Positions 45,889-53,388 of a DNA stretch of 64,000 bases are shown here, piece after piece. Every line of letters starts with the position of its first letter. Within the stretch, counting starts at the first letter, position 1. Position numbers and translations under genes: made by a program. The stretch comes from Streptomyces cinnamoneus (GTDB lineage Bacteria; Actinomycetota; Actinomycetes; Streptomycetales; Streptomycetaceae): NCBI RefSeq assembly GCF_014650495.1, contig NZ_BMVB01000008.1, positions 248,001 through 312,000 on the forward strand, read 5' to 3'. The notes under the pieces were generated by a model. That model ran no database searches. It was not told the origin of the DNA and saw only the letters and a list, made by a program, of their open reading frames with translations.

Positions 45889-46701
45889 TCAGGCCAGCTC
45901 GGCCAGTACGGCGTCCGTCAGCAGGGGCCACGCCTCGACGGCCCACGGGCCGAACGCCCGGTCCGCCAGCGCCACGCAGGCCGCGCCCGCCTCCGGGTCC
46001 ACCCACAGGAACGTTCCCGCCTGCCCGAAGTGGCCGTACGTCCGCGGCGAGGACGACGCCCCCGTCCAGTGCGGGGACTTCGCGTCGCGGATCTCGAAGC
46101 CGAGGCCCCAGTCGTTGGGGCGCTGGTGTCCGTAGCCGGGCAGCACGCCGGTCACGCCGGGGTAGGCCACCGTGGTGGCCTCGGCCAGGGTCTGCGCCGA
46201 CAGCAGGCGCGGCGCCTGCAGCTCCGCCGCGAAGCGGGCCAGGTCGTCCACCGTCGAGACGCCGTCCTTGGCCGGCGAGCCGGGAAGGTCCGTCGAGGCC
46301 ATGCCCAGCGGCTCCAGCACCGCCTGCCGCAGGTACTCGGCGAAGGGGATGTCCGTCGCCTTGGCGATGTGGTCGCCGAGGACCTCGAAGCCGGCGTTGG
46401 AGTAGAGCCGCCGCGTGCCGGGTTCGGCCATCGTGCGGTGCTCGTCGAAGGCCAGGCCGGAGGTGTGGGCGAGCAGGTGCCGGATCGTGGCGCCCGCGGG
46501 GCCGGCGGGCTCGTCCAGCTCGATTGCGCCCTCCTCGACGGCGATGAGCGCGGCGTAGGCGGTCAGCGGTTTGGTCACGGAGGCGAGGGGGAATCGGTGC
46601 CCGGCCGGCCCGTGCGATCCCGCACGCGTGCCGTCCGCCCGCACGACGGCCGCCGCAGCGGTCTCCACGGGCCAGTTCTCGATCATCCGCAGGCTCTCCA
46701 T
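45889..46701 (-). CDS. Class C beta-lactamase-like serine hydrolase
   Basis: A 270-residue protein of the penicillin-binding/esterase type. SxxK is S41-V-T-K44 in FPLASVTKPLTAYAAL, the Tyr motif is RRLYSNAGFEVLGD near residue 100, and the third motif is YGHFGQAGTFLWVD near residue 225. No signal peptide, so it is probably cytosolic; esterase or peptidase activity is more likely than antibiotic hydrolysis. No ribosome site precedes the ATG at 46701, but TAGGCT lies a few bases upstream on the minus strand, so the transcript may be leaderless. Confidence 0.9.
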   Translation of the reverse strand: MESLRMIENWPVETAAAAVVRADGTRAGSHGPAGHRFPLASVTKPLTAYAALIAVEEGAIELDEPAGPAGATIRHLLAHTSGLAFDEHRTMAEPGTRRLYSNAGFEVLGDHIAKATDIPFAEYLRQAVLEPLGMASTDLPGSPAKDGVSTVDDLARFAAELQAPRLLSAQTLAEATTVAYPGVTGVLPGYGHQRPNDWGLGFEIRDAKSPHWTGASSSPRTYGHFGQAGTFLWVDPEAGAACVALADRAFGPWAVEAWPLLTDAVLAELA

Positions 46702-46742
46702 GGCCAGGAGCCTAACGCGCCCGGCGCCCGAGCCGGATTCCG

Positions 46743-46774
46743 CTTGCTTGGAGTGCACTCCAACTCTCTAGCGT
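46743..46774 (+). promoter_or_regulatory. MerR-type promoter/operator
   Basis: TTGCTT (46744-46749), 19-base spacer, TAGCGT (46769-46774). The spacer contains the perfect 16-base palindrome TTGGAGTGCACTCCAA (46748-46763). The dyad between widely spaced boxes is the mark of MerR regulation; the MerR gene starts 37 bases downstream, so the promoter is probably autoregulated. Confidence 0.8.
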
Positions 46775-46811
46775 GGGGGCCACCGCAGGAGTTCGCGAGG
46801 GGGAACGGCAG

Positions 46812-47270
46812 ATGACAGTGATGGACAGCCCGCCGACGGAGCCATCGGTGTGCCTGGAGCCCGGCCGGCAGCGCGGCCGCCGGCCCGAGGGCAGGGACCG
46901 CTTCACCATCAGCGAGGTCGCGGCGTACACCGGGCTCTCCGCGCACACCCTGCGCTGGTACGAGCGCATCGGACTGATGCCGCACGTCGACCGCTCGCAC
47001 ACCGGTCAGCGCCGTTACACCTCCCGCGACCTGGACTGGCTGGACCTCGTGGGCCGGTTGCGGCTGACCGGTATGCCGGTGGCCGACATGGTGCGCTACG
47101 CCGAGCTGGTCCGCCAGGGCGAGGAGACCTTCGCCGAACGCGAGCGGCTGCTGAGCGCGCACCGTGACGACGTCCGCAGGCGCATCGCCGAGTTGCGCAG
47201 CACCCTGGACGTACTGGACTACAAGATCGAGATCTACTCCGACGCCCGCCGGGCGTCCGAAAGGGCATGA
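46812..47270 (+). CDS. MerR-family transcriptional regulator
   Basis: A 152-residue regulator. After 30 charged residues the winged helix is FTISEVAAYTGLSAHTLRWYERIGLM, followed by RRYTSRDLDWLDLVGRLRLTGMPVADMVRYAEL and the dimer helix (TFAERERLLSAHRDDVRRRIAELRSTLDVLDYKI). No metal-binding Cys, so it belongs to the small-molecule or redox-independent group near aldo/keto reductases. ATG at 46812 with GAGGGGG before it. Overlaps the aldo/keto reductase gene by four bases. Confidence 0.94.
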   Translation: MTVMDSPPTEPSVCLEPGRQRGRRPEGRDRFTISEVAAYTGLSAHTLRWYERIGLMPHVDRSHTGQRRYTSRDLDWLDLVGRLRLTGMPVADMVRYAELVRQGEETFAERERLLSAHRDDVRRRIAELRSTLDVLDYKIEIYSDARRASERA

Positions 47271-48292
47271 GGGACATGAGCAACGAGACGATCGCACGCG
47301 TCACCCTCGGCGACGGCGGCCCCGAGGCCGGAGTCCAGGGACTCGGCTGCATGGGCATGAGCTTCGCCTACGGGCCCACGGACCAGACCGAGGCCCGGGC
47401 GACGCTGGAGCGGGCGCTGGAACTGGGCGTCACGCTCTACGACACCGCCGACATGTACGGCAACGGGGAGAACGAGAAGTTCATCGCGCCCTTCATCCGG
47501 GCCCACCGCGACGAGGTCGTCCTGGCCACCAAGTTCGCGATCGACGCCAACCCCGAGAACCCCGCGGACCGGGTCGTCCGCAACGACCCGCCCTACATCC
47601 GCAAGGCCGTCGAGGCCAGCCTGCGGCGGCTGGGCGTCGAGCAGATCGACCTCTACTACATGCACCGCCGCAACCCCGACGTCCCGCTGGAGGAGTCCGT
47701 CGGCGCGATGGCGGAGCTGGTGGCCCAGGGCAAGGTCAAGCACCTGGGGCTGAGCGAGGTGACCGGCAGCGAACTGCGCCAGGCACACGCCGTCCACCCG
47801 ATCGCCGCCGTGCAGTCGGAGTGGTCGCTCTTCAGCCGGGACATCGAGGACAACGTCGTGCCCGCGGTCCGGGAACTCGGCGTCGCCCTCGTGCCCTACT
47901 CGCCGCTCGGGCGCGGCTTCCTCACGGGGGCCTTCACCGACGCCGACAAGGAGCTGACCGGCGACGACTGGCGCCGCACCCTGCCGCGCATGACGGGCGA
48001 GAACGCCGAGGCGAACGCGGCCCTGCTGGAGCCGGTGCGGGCCATCGCCACCGCCCGCGGCGCCACGCTCGCCCAGATCGCGCTGGCCTGGGTCCAGCAG
48101 CGGGCCCAGGTGCACGGCCTGACGGTCGTTCCGATCCCGGGCACCCGCAAGCGCAGCCGCCTGGAGGAGAACGTGGGCGCCACCCGCATCGAGCTGACGG
48201 CGGACGAGCTGGCGGCGCTGGAGCCGGTCGCCTCCAAGGTGGCCGGGCCCCGCTACCCGGACATGTCCTTCACGTCGGCGGACCGCGACTAG
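47267..48292 (+). CDS. Aldo/keto reductase
   Basis: A 341-residue NADPH-dependent reductase of the YajO/Gcy-like group. The catalytic tetrad is Asp (TLYDTADMYGNGENE), Tyr in the same stretch, Lys (EVVLATKFAID) and His (DLYYMHRRNPDVP). The NADP end is VVPIPGTRKRSRLEENV. Start is the ATG at 47267, which overlaps the MerR stop as ATGA; an alternative is 47276. The pair is transcribed from the MerR-type promoter and probably responds to an aldehyde or quinone that the reductase removes. Confidence 0.94.
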   Translation: MRDMSNETIARVTLGDGGPEAGVQGLGCMGMSFAYGPTDQTEARATLERALELGVTLYDTADMYGNGENEKFIAPFIRAHRDEVVLATKFAIDANPENPADRVVRNDPPYIRKAVEASLRRLGVEQIDLYYMHRRNPDVPLEESVGAMAELVAQGKVKHLGLSEVTGSELRQAHAVHPIAAVQSEWSLFSRDIEDNVVPAVRELGVALVPYSPLGRGFLTGAFTDADKELTGDDWRRTLPRMTGENAEANAALLEPVRAIATARGATLAQIALAWVQQRAQVHGLTVVPIPGTRKRSRLEENVGATRIELTADELAALEPVASKVAGPRYPDMSFTSADRD

Positions 48293-48317
48293 GACGACAC
48301 GCCCGCCGCACCGGCGG

Positions 48318-48989
48318 TCACTCGCCCGGGGTCACCAGCCCCGACTCGTAGGCGAAGATGACCGCCTGTGCGCGGTCGCGCAGGCTCAGCTTGGCCAGGA
48401 CGCGGCCGATGTGCGTCTTCACCGTCTGCTCGGCGAGGACGAGCCGTGCCGCGATCTCCTGGTTCGACAGGCCCCGCGCGATCAGCTCCAGCACCTCCGT
48501 CTCACGCGGCGTCAGGCCGTTCAGTCGCACCGAACGGTTCCGCCGGGGCGCCGGCCGGGCGGCGAAGTCGGCGATCAGACGGCGTGTCACCGACGGGGCG
48601 AGCAGCGCCTCTCCGGCGGCCACCACTCGTACCGCCGCGATCAGGTCGGCGGGCGGGGCGTCCTTGAGCAGGAAGCCGGACGCGCCCGCGCGCAGCGCCT
48701 CGTAGACGTAGTCGTCGACGTCGAACGTCGTCAGCATCAGCACCTTCGGGCGGTGCACCACCCCCGGCGGAGGGTCCAGGAGCCGCCGCGCGGCCTCCAG
48801 ACCGTCCATCTCCGGCATGCGGACGTCCATCAGCACCACGTCCGGGTGGGCGCGCCGGCTCAGCTCCACGCCCTGCCGCCCGTCCGCGGCGTCGCCGACG
48901 ACGTCGATGTCGGGCTGGGCGGCCAGGAGCGCGGCGAAGCCGGCCCGCACCATGGCCTGGTCGTCGACGATGATCACGCGGATGGTCAT
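48318..48989 (-). CDS. NarL/LuxR-type response regulator
   Basis: A 223-residue two-component regulator. Receiver domain: IIVDDQAMVRAGF, phospho-Asp in HPDVVLMDVRMPEMDG near residue 54, and the switch Lys in ASGFLLKDAPP. DNA-binding helix-turn-helix: LTPRETEVLELIARGLSNQEIAARLVLAEQTVKTHIGRVLAKL. ATG at 48989 overlaps the stop of the kinase gene by four bases (ATGA), so the pair is co-translated. The genes controlled are unknown. Confidence 0.96.
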   Translation of the reverse strand: MTIRVIIVDDQAMVRAGFAALLAAQPDIDVVGDAADGRQGVELSRRAHPDVVLMDVRMPEMDGLEAARRLLDPPPGVVHRPKVLMLTTFDVDDYVYEALRAGASGFLLKDAPPADLIAAVRVVAAGEALLAPSVTRRLIADFAARPAPRRNRSVRLNGLTPRETEVLELIARGLSNQEIAARLVLAEQTVKTHIGRVLAKLSLRDRAQAVIFAYESGLVTPGE

Positions 48990-50272
48990 GCGCTGGAGGG
49001 TTCCTCTTCTGTGGTGAACGGGAGCCGGGCCGCGACGCGGAAGCCGCCGTCGGGCAGCGGGCCGGTGTCGAGTGTGCCGCCCAGCAGGCGGACCCGCTCC
49101 CGCATGCCGACCAGGCCGTGGCCCGTGCCGCCGGTCTCCAGGGGCGGGACGTCCGCCTGCAGGGGGGCGGCGTTGACCACCAGCACCATCAGGCCCGCGC
49201 CGTCCGGATCGGCGGACACCGAGACCCGGGTGGCCGCGCCCGGCGCGTGCCGCACGACGTTGGCCAGCGCCTCCTGCACGATGCGGTAGGCCGAGAGGTC
49301 CACCGCCGGCGGCAGCGCCGCATCCGTGGCGGGCATCGTCATCGTCAGCTCGACCGGCACCCCGGCCCGCACGGTGGCCTCCACCAGCTGCGGCAGCCGC
49401 CCGAGTTCCGGCTGGGGGGCGCGTTCGCCGTCGGTCTCCGCACTGCGCAGCACCCCCAGCAGCCGCCGCATCTCGGTGAGCGACTCCCGGGCCGCCGCGG
49501 CGATCGCGCCGAACTCCTCGCGCGCCGCGTCCGGCAGCCCGTCGATGCGGTAGGGGGCGCTGTCGGCCTGCACGGTGATGACGGACATGTGGTGGGCGAC
49601 GACGTCGTGGAGCTCGCGGGCGATGCGGGCGCGCTCCTCCAGCAGCGTGCGGTGCGCCCGTTCGGCCTCGCTGATGGTCTCCTGCTCGGCCAGCGCCCGC
49701 CGGGCGTCGCCGCGTTCGCGCAGGGCGGCGCCGACGAGCAGGAACAGCCCGCCGATCACCACCAGCACGATCCACGTGCCGCGGGCACGCTCCGGGGCGA
49801 TGCTCTGGAACACCGCGCCGGCCACCGCCGTCAGCAGCCAGGCCGCCACCAGCGTGCGGCGGCGCTCGCGCAGCGCGAGGGCGAGCAGCAGCACCAGCAT
49901 GCCGATGATCTCCATCGGCGGCCAGGGCCAGGGCCGGTCCATCGGCAGCGGCCCGGCCAGCAGCACCACCGCGCCCACGACGTCGGCGACGAAGGCCACG
50001 GCCCACGCCAGCAACGGCCGGCGGACGGCCACCAGCAGCGGCACGGTCTGCCCGAGCGCGACCACGAGGGCGACGTCCGGGTGCATGCCGTAGTCCTTGC
50101 CGAGCACCATTGTGCTGGTCGGCAACAGGATGATCAGGAACAGCCAGGCGAGGAGGTACGGAAGCCGCCGGAGGAACGGGCGGCGGGCGTGCGCGAACAG
50201 CGGCGTCGGCGGTCCGGCGGGCGTGCAGAGTTCACGGAGCGCCGCGAGGGCGCCGGGCGGGTGCTGGGACAT
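48986..50272 (-). CDS. Sensor histidine kinase (HisKA_3)
   Basis: A 428-residue membrane kinase. Four or five hydrophobic segments make the N-terminal half (LPYLLAWLFLIILLPTSTMVL, VALVVALGQTVPLLVAV, and so on). The phosphoacceptor His is in RARIARELHDVVAHHMSVITVQAD near residue 235; the ATPase domain has IVQEALANVVRHAPGA and GTGHGLVGMRERVRLLGG. No extracytoplasmic domain is seen, so it may sense a membrane or intracellular signal. The ATG at 50272 is preferred to 50314. TACGCT lies eight bases before it, which suggests a leaderless transcript. Confidence 0.94.
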   Translation of the reverse strand: MSQHPPGALAALRELCTPAGPPTPLFAHARRPFLRRLPYLLAWLFLIILLPTSTMVLGKDYGMHPDVALVVALGQTVPLLVAVRRPLLAWAVAFVADVVGAVVLLAGPLPMDRPWPWPPMEIIGMLVLLLALALRERRRTLVAAWLLTAVAGAVFQSIAPERARGTWIVLVVIGGLFLLVGAALRERGDARRALAEQETISEAERAHRTLLEERARIARELHDVVAHHMSVITVQADSAPYRIDGLPDAAREEFGAIAAAARESLTEMRRLLGVLRSAETDGERAPQPELGRLPQLVEATVRAGVPVELTMTMPATDAALPPAVDLSAYRIVQEALANVVRHAPGAATRVSVSADPDGAGLMVLVVNAAPLQADVPPLETGGTGHGLVGMRERVRLLGGTLDTGPLPDGGFRVAARLPFTTEEEPSSA

Positions 50273-50363
50273 GGCCCCGTCAGCGTAGGCGGGCCGGTGG
50301 GGGCACGGCGTCACCCCCAGGTGCCGGTCCGGGGGTCATACCCCGGTATCACCCCGGCGGCCT

Positions 50364-51236
50364 TCACAGCTCGGCCAGCAGCTGGGCCTTCTTCGCGGTG
50401 AACTCCTCGTCCGTCAGCAGCCCCGCGTCGTGCAGCTCCCCCAGGTGACGGATGCGGTCGGCGACGGCACCGGGGTCGGGGCGGGCGGCGGGCACGGCGT
50501 GGGCGCGGGCCGGGTCCAGGGCCAGGGCGGGAGCCTTCGCCCGCACGGCCGCCAGCACCGCCGCGGCGAAGGGCAGCGACTCGTGGACGAGGCCGTAGCC
50601 CATCCCGAAGACCACGGCCGCCGGGTCCTGGTCGGCGGCGCCCGGCCGGGCCGGCGCGCCGCGGCGCACGAGCCGCAGGTGGCCGCCGAGGGCGTCGGGG
50701 GAGCGCCAGTCCACGCCCGTCAGCTCGTCGACGCCGAAGCGCTGGTCGCCGGCCTTCCACTTGGCGGAGGAGGCGCCGGTCCAGAACCAGCGGAAGGAGA
50801 CGGACCGGCCGTCGAAGGACGCCTTGCCGTCGTACGCCTTGAAGGACAGCGGCGGCACCGGCGCCGCCACCAGGTGACGCTCGGCCGGTTCGCCCGCGGC
50901 GGGGCCGAGCTCGGCGCGTATCCGCTCGGCGTAGTACTCGGCGAGCAGCTCGCGCTCGGCCGGCAGCACCAGCCGGTACGGGTCGCAGCCCTCCTTGAGC
51001 TGGCCGTCGGCGGCATCGGTCAGTGGATCGGCGCCCGGTCTGGGCACGGCACGCAGCACCACCGTCCCGTGCTTCCCCGGAGCCTGTTCGACTGCCGCGA
51101 GCGCCTCGTAGGGGATGCGCCGCTCGCCGAGCGCCTGAAGCAGCTTCGGTGTGCGGATCCCCCGTTCGAAGCGGATGAGCACGGAGTCGGTGTCGAACTC
51201 CCAGACGGCGTGGAAACCGGCCAGCACATCACCCAT
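50364..51236 (-). CDS. DUF4429-SHOCT protein
   Basis: A 290-residue protein from the ATG at 51236 (51245 also possible). Two beta-rich DUF4429-type units: GDVLAGFHAVWEFDTDSVLIRF with IPYEALAAVEQAPGKHG, then LSFKAYDGKASFDGRSVSFRWFWTGASSAKWKAGDQRFGVDELTGVDWR. At the C-terminus is a SHOCT helix pair: DRIRHLGELHDAGLLTDEEFTAKKAQLLAEL. DUF4429 units may be PH-like. SHOCT motifs mediate oligomer formation. Function unknown; typical of Streptomyces. Confidence 0.9.
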   Translation of the reverse strand: MGDVLAGFHAVWEFDTDSVLIRFERGIRTPKLLQALGERRIPYEALAAVEQAPGKHGTVVLRAVPRPGADPLTDAADGQLKEGCDPYRLVLPAERELLAEYYAERIRAELGPAAGEPAERHLVAAPVPPLSFKAYDGKASFDGRSVSFRWFWTGASSAKWKAGDQRFGVDELTGVDWRSPDALGGHLRLVRRGAPARPGAADQDPAAVVFGMGYGLVHESLPFAAAVLAAVRAKAPALALDPARAHAVPAARPDPGAVADRIRHLGELHDAGLLTDEEFTAKKAQLLAEL

Positions 51237-51292
51237 GCCGCTCATCGTATGCGGCGGCCGTCCGCCCGTCCCCCCTCGTGACGCTACGCGCG

Positions 51293-52537
51293 TCAAGCCG
51301 CGGCGGCCCCGTCCGCCGGACCCAGATCCTCCGTGCAGTCACTGCCGTCCCTGGCGCAACGAACGGAGGCGGGGGCGCCGACTCCGATTCCCGCGAAGTT
51401 GGCGAGGCTGGTGGTGCCGGGGGCGAAGTAGCCGGCGTGGCCGCGGGCGTCGGCCGCCGACAGCAGCCGCGCCCCGAAGGCCGGGGAGACGGGGTCGGCA
51501 CCGTGGCCGAGGCCGCCGACCTCCATGTGCGGCACGCCCTGAATCCAGTCGTCCGCATCGCGCATGGCCCATATCCGGGCACTGGTGTGCAGGTCGGAGG
51601 CGTGTTCGGCGCGCATGCCCGGGCTGCCGGCCACGGCCACGTCCGTCACGCGCGGGGAGAGGTCGCGGGCGGCGACGCCGCACACCACCGAGCCGTAGCT
51701 GTGGCAGAACAGCGAGACCTTGGACGCACCGGGCAGATCCCGCACCGTCTTGCGCAGCCGCAGGGCTCCCTCGGCGGCGAGCTTGCCGGTGGCGGCGTCC
51801 ATGCCGACCCCGACGGGCGAGGTGTAGTCGGCCCAGGCGATGACGGCCGTCCCGGTGGCGGGGCTCGCCTTCCGCTCGGCGGCGTAGAGGGAACGGGCCA
51901 TGCCCACGGGGGCGCTGTAGGCGCGCTGGCTCTTCTCGAAGGTCAGCACGTTGGTGTCGACGCCCGGAACCACGACGGAGACCCGGGAGGCGCGGTCGAG
52001 GTCGCCGAAGACCTCGGCCACCCGGCCGGGTCCGGTGGGGTCGAAGGCGAGGATCTGCCGGCCCTCGCCGAGCAGCGATTCGAAGCGGTGCATGCGCCGG
52101 GTCGCCTCGTAGCGGCCGGCGGGGGTGAGCGCGCTGTCGTGGGTGCGGCGCTCCTCGGCCGTACGGGCCTGGGCGAGGGCGGCGCGGTTGGCGCGGTAGC
52201 GCAGCTCGGCCGGGGCGCCGCCGAGGTTGCCGACGACGAGCGGGTAGCGATCGGCCAGCCGGTCGCGCTGGGCACCCGGGAGCGAGGCGAAGAAGCGCGC
52301 CACCCCGGAGGCGTCCTCGCGCGGGGAGGGCAGCGGCACGCCGCCTATCGACCCGTGCAGCCACGCCTTCAGGGCGGCGGCGCGGGGATCGGTCGCCGCC
52401 TGGTTGCCTCTCACGGCCGTCCATCCGGTCGTGGCCAGCATGACGAACACCACGGCCAGCGCGAGCAGCGCGCGCCAGACCGTGGCCGCGTTCGTCCAGG
52501 GGATGGAGGGGGAGCCGAGCTCCGGGAAGGAAGTCAC
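51293..52537 (-). CDS. DUF1023-type alpha/beta hydrolase
   Basis: A 414-residue membrane-anchored hydrolase. N-terminal membrane segment (VWRALLALAVVFVMLATTGWTAV), then helical part, then the alpha/beta domain: VSVVVPGVDTNVLTFEKS, AVIAWADYTSPVGVGMD and the nucleophile elbow VSLFCHSYGSVVCG. The nucleophile Ser is kept, but the usual first Gly of GxSxG is Cys. Acid and His follow in VAVAGSPG, the ADDWIQGVPH part and DARGHAGYF. Members are found widely in mycelial actinomycetes; substrate unknown. ATG at 52537. Confidence 0.88.
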   Translation of the reverse strand: MTSFPELGSPSIPWTNAATVWRALLALAVVFVMLATTGWTAVRGNQAATDPRAAALKAWLHGSIGGVPLPSPREDASGVARFFASLPGAQRDRLADRYPLVVGNLGGAPAELRYRANRAALAQARTAEERRTHDSALTPAGRYEATRRMHRFESLLGEGRQILAFDPTGPGRVAEVFGDLDRASRVSVVVPGVDTNVLTFEKSQRAYSAPVGMARSLYAAERKASPATGTAVIAWADYTSPVGVGMDAATGKLAAEGALRLRKTVRDLPGASKVSLFCHSYGSVVCGVAARDLSPRVTDVAVAGSPGMRAEHASDLHTSARIWAMRDADDWIQGVPHMEVGGLGHGADPVSPAFGARLLSAADARGHAGYFAPGTTSLANFAGIGVGAPASVRCARDGSDCTEDLGPADGAAAA

Positions 52538-52636
52538 CGCCGACCACCCTAGGAGAAACTCGCTTGCATCCGGGAAGTCGGTGAGCTAACTCACGTTTGG
52601 GTCAACGGTAATGGGGCGTACTTGCGTGACTTCCGT

Positions 52637-53275
52637 TCAAGATCGCCAGTTTTCCGCCAGCGCCGGTCCGATCTGGTCCAGATAGCCGGCCGTCGCCTGC
52701 TTGAGCCGGCTCATGTCGCCGTCCGCGACCTCGGCCCACAGCTTGCCGTTCGCCCGCATCACGCCGCTGAACGCCGCCACCAGGATCCGCGGCCGCGGAT
52801 CCTGCTCCGCCAGCCCCTCCCGGCGGGTGATCTCCCGGGTCAGCCGGTCCTCCAGCTCCATGCTGCGGCGCAGGTGGGCGGCCAGCAGCTGCGGTGTCGA
52901 CTGGATCATCCGGAAGGTGCGCACGTGCAGCTCCAGCGGGACGACCGACTGGATGGCCTCCTCGATGGTGTCCCACGAGGACAGCACCGCGGCGCGCAGG
53001 GCGGTGAGCGGCGACTCGGCGGCCGGCCGCTCGCACACGGCGGCGAAGAAGTGCGACTCCACCATCTCCTGGACGGAGAGCGCGACCTCCTCCTTGTTGG
53101 CGAAGTAGCGGAAGAACGTGCGCTGCGAGACGTCCGCCGCGGCGGCGATCTCGTCGACGGTCGTGCCCTCGTACCCGTGGTCGGCGAACAGCTCCAGGGC
53201 GGACCTGATCAGGGCGTCCCGGGTCCGGCGCTTCTTGCGCTCCCGCAGCCCCGTGGCACCTTCGCTCGCCTGCAT
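52637..53275 (-). CDS. TetR-family repressor
   Basis: A 212-residue TetR-type regulator. Helix-turn-helix: ALIRSALELFADHGYEGTTVDEIAAAADVSQRTFFRYFANKEEV, residues 24-67. The C-terminal ligand domain is helical without a known class (RAAVLSSWDTIEEAIQSVVPLELHVRTFRMI). Divergent from the MFS efflux gene; a 15-base palindrome in the spacer overlaps the efflux promoter. Most likely it represses the pump and is released by a drug-like ligand. ATG at 53275. Confidence 0.95.
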   Translation of the reverse strand: MQASEGATGLRERKKRRTRDALIRSALELFADHGYEGTTVDEIAAAADVSQRTFFRYFANKEEVALSVQEMVESHFFAAVCERPAAESPLTALRAAVLSSWDTIEEAIQSVVPLELHVRTFRMIQSTPQLLAAHLRRSMELEDRLTREITRREGLAEQDPRPRILVAAFSGVMRANGKLWAEVADGDMSRLKQATAGYLDQIGPALAENWRS

Positions 53276-53352
53276 CGCCCCGCCTCTTTCGCTGTTTTGC
53301 GCTGCTCAGAATAGTCATGACCGAAGTGTCAGCCAACGACGGTTGAATCGCG

Positions 53353-53379
53353 TTGTCAATTGGCAGACGCTGCCATAAT
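53353..53379 (+). promoter_or_regulatory. Efflux promoter with TetR-type operator
   Basis: TTGTCA (53353-53358) and CATAAT (53374-53379) with a short spacer. Between them lies TGGCAG-ACG-CTGCCA (53361-53375). A repressor bound there would block the polymerase. The transcript would start about at the ATG at 53389, so it may be leaderless. Confidence 0.6.
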
Positions 53380-53388
53380 CTCGGAACC

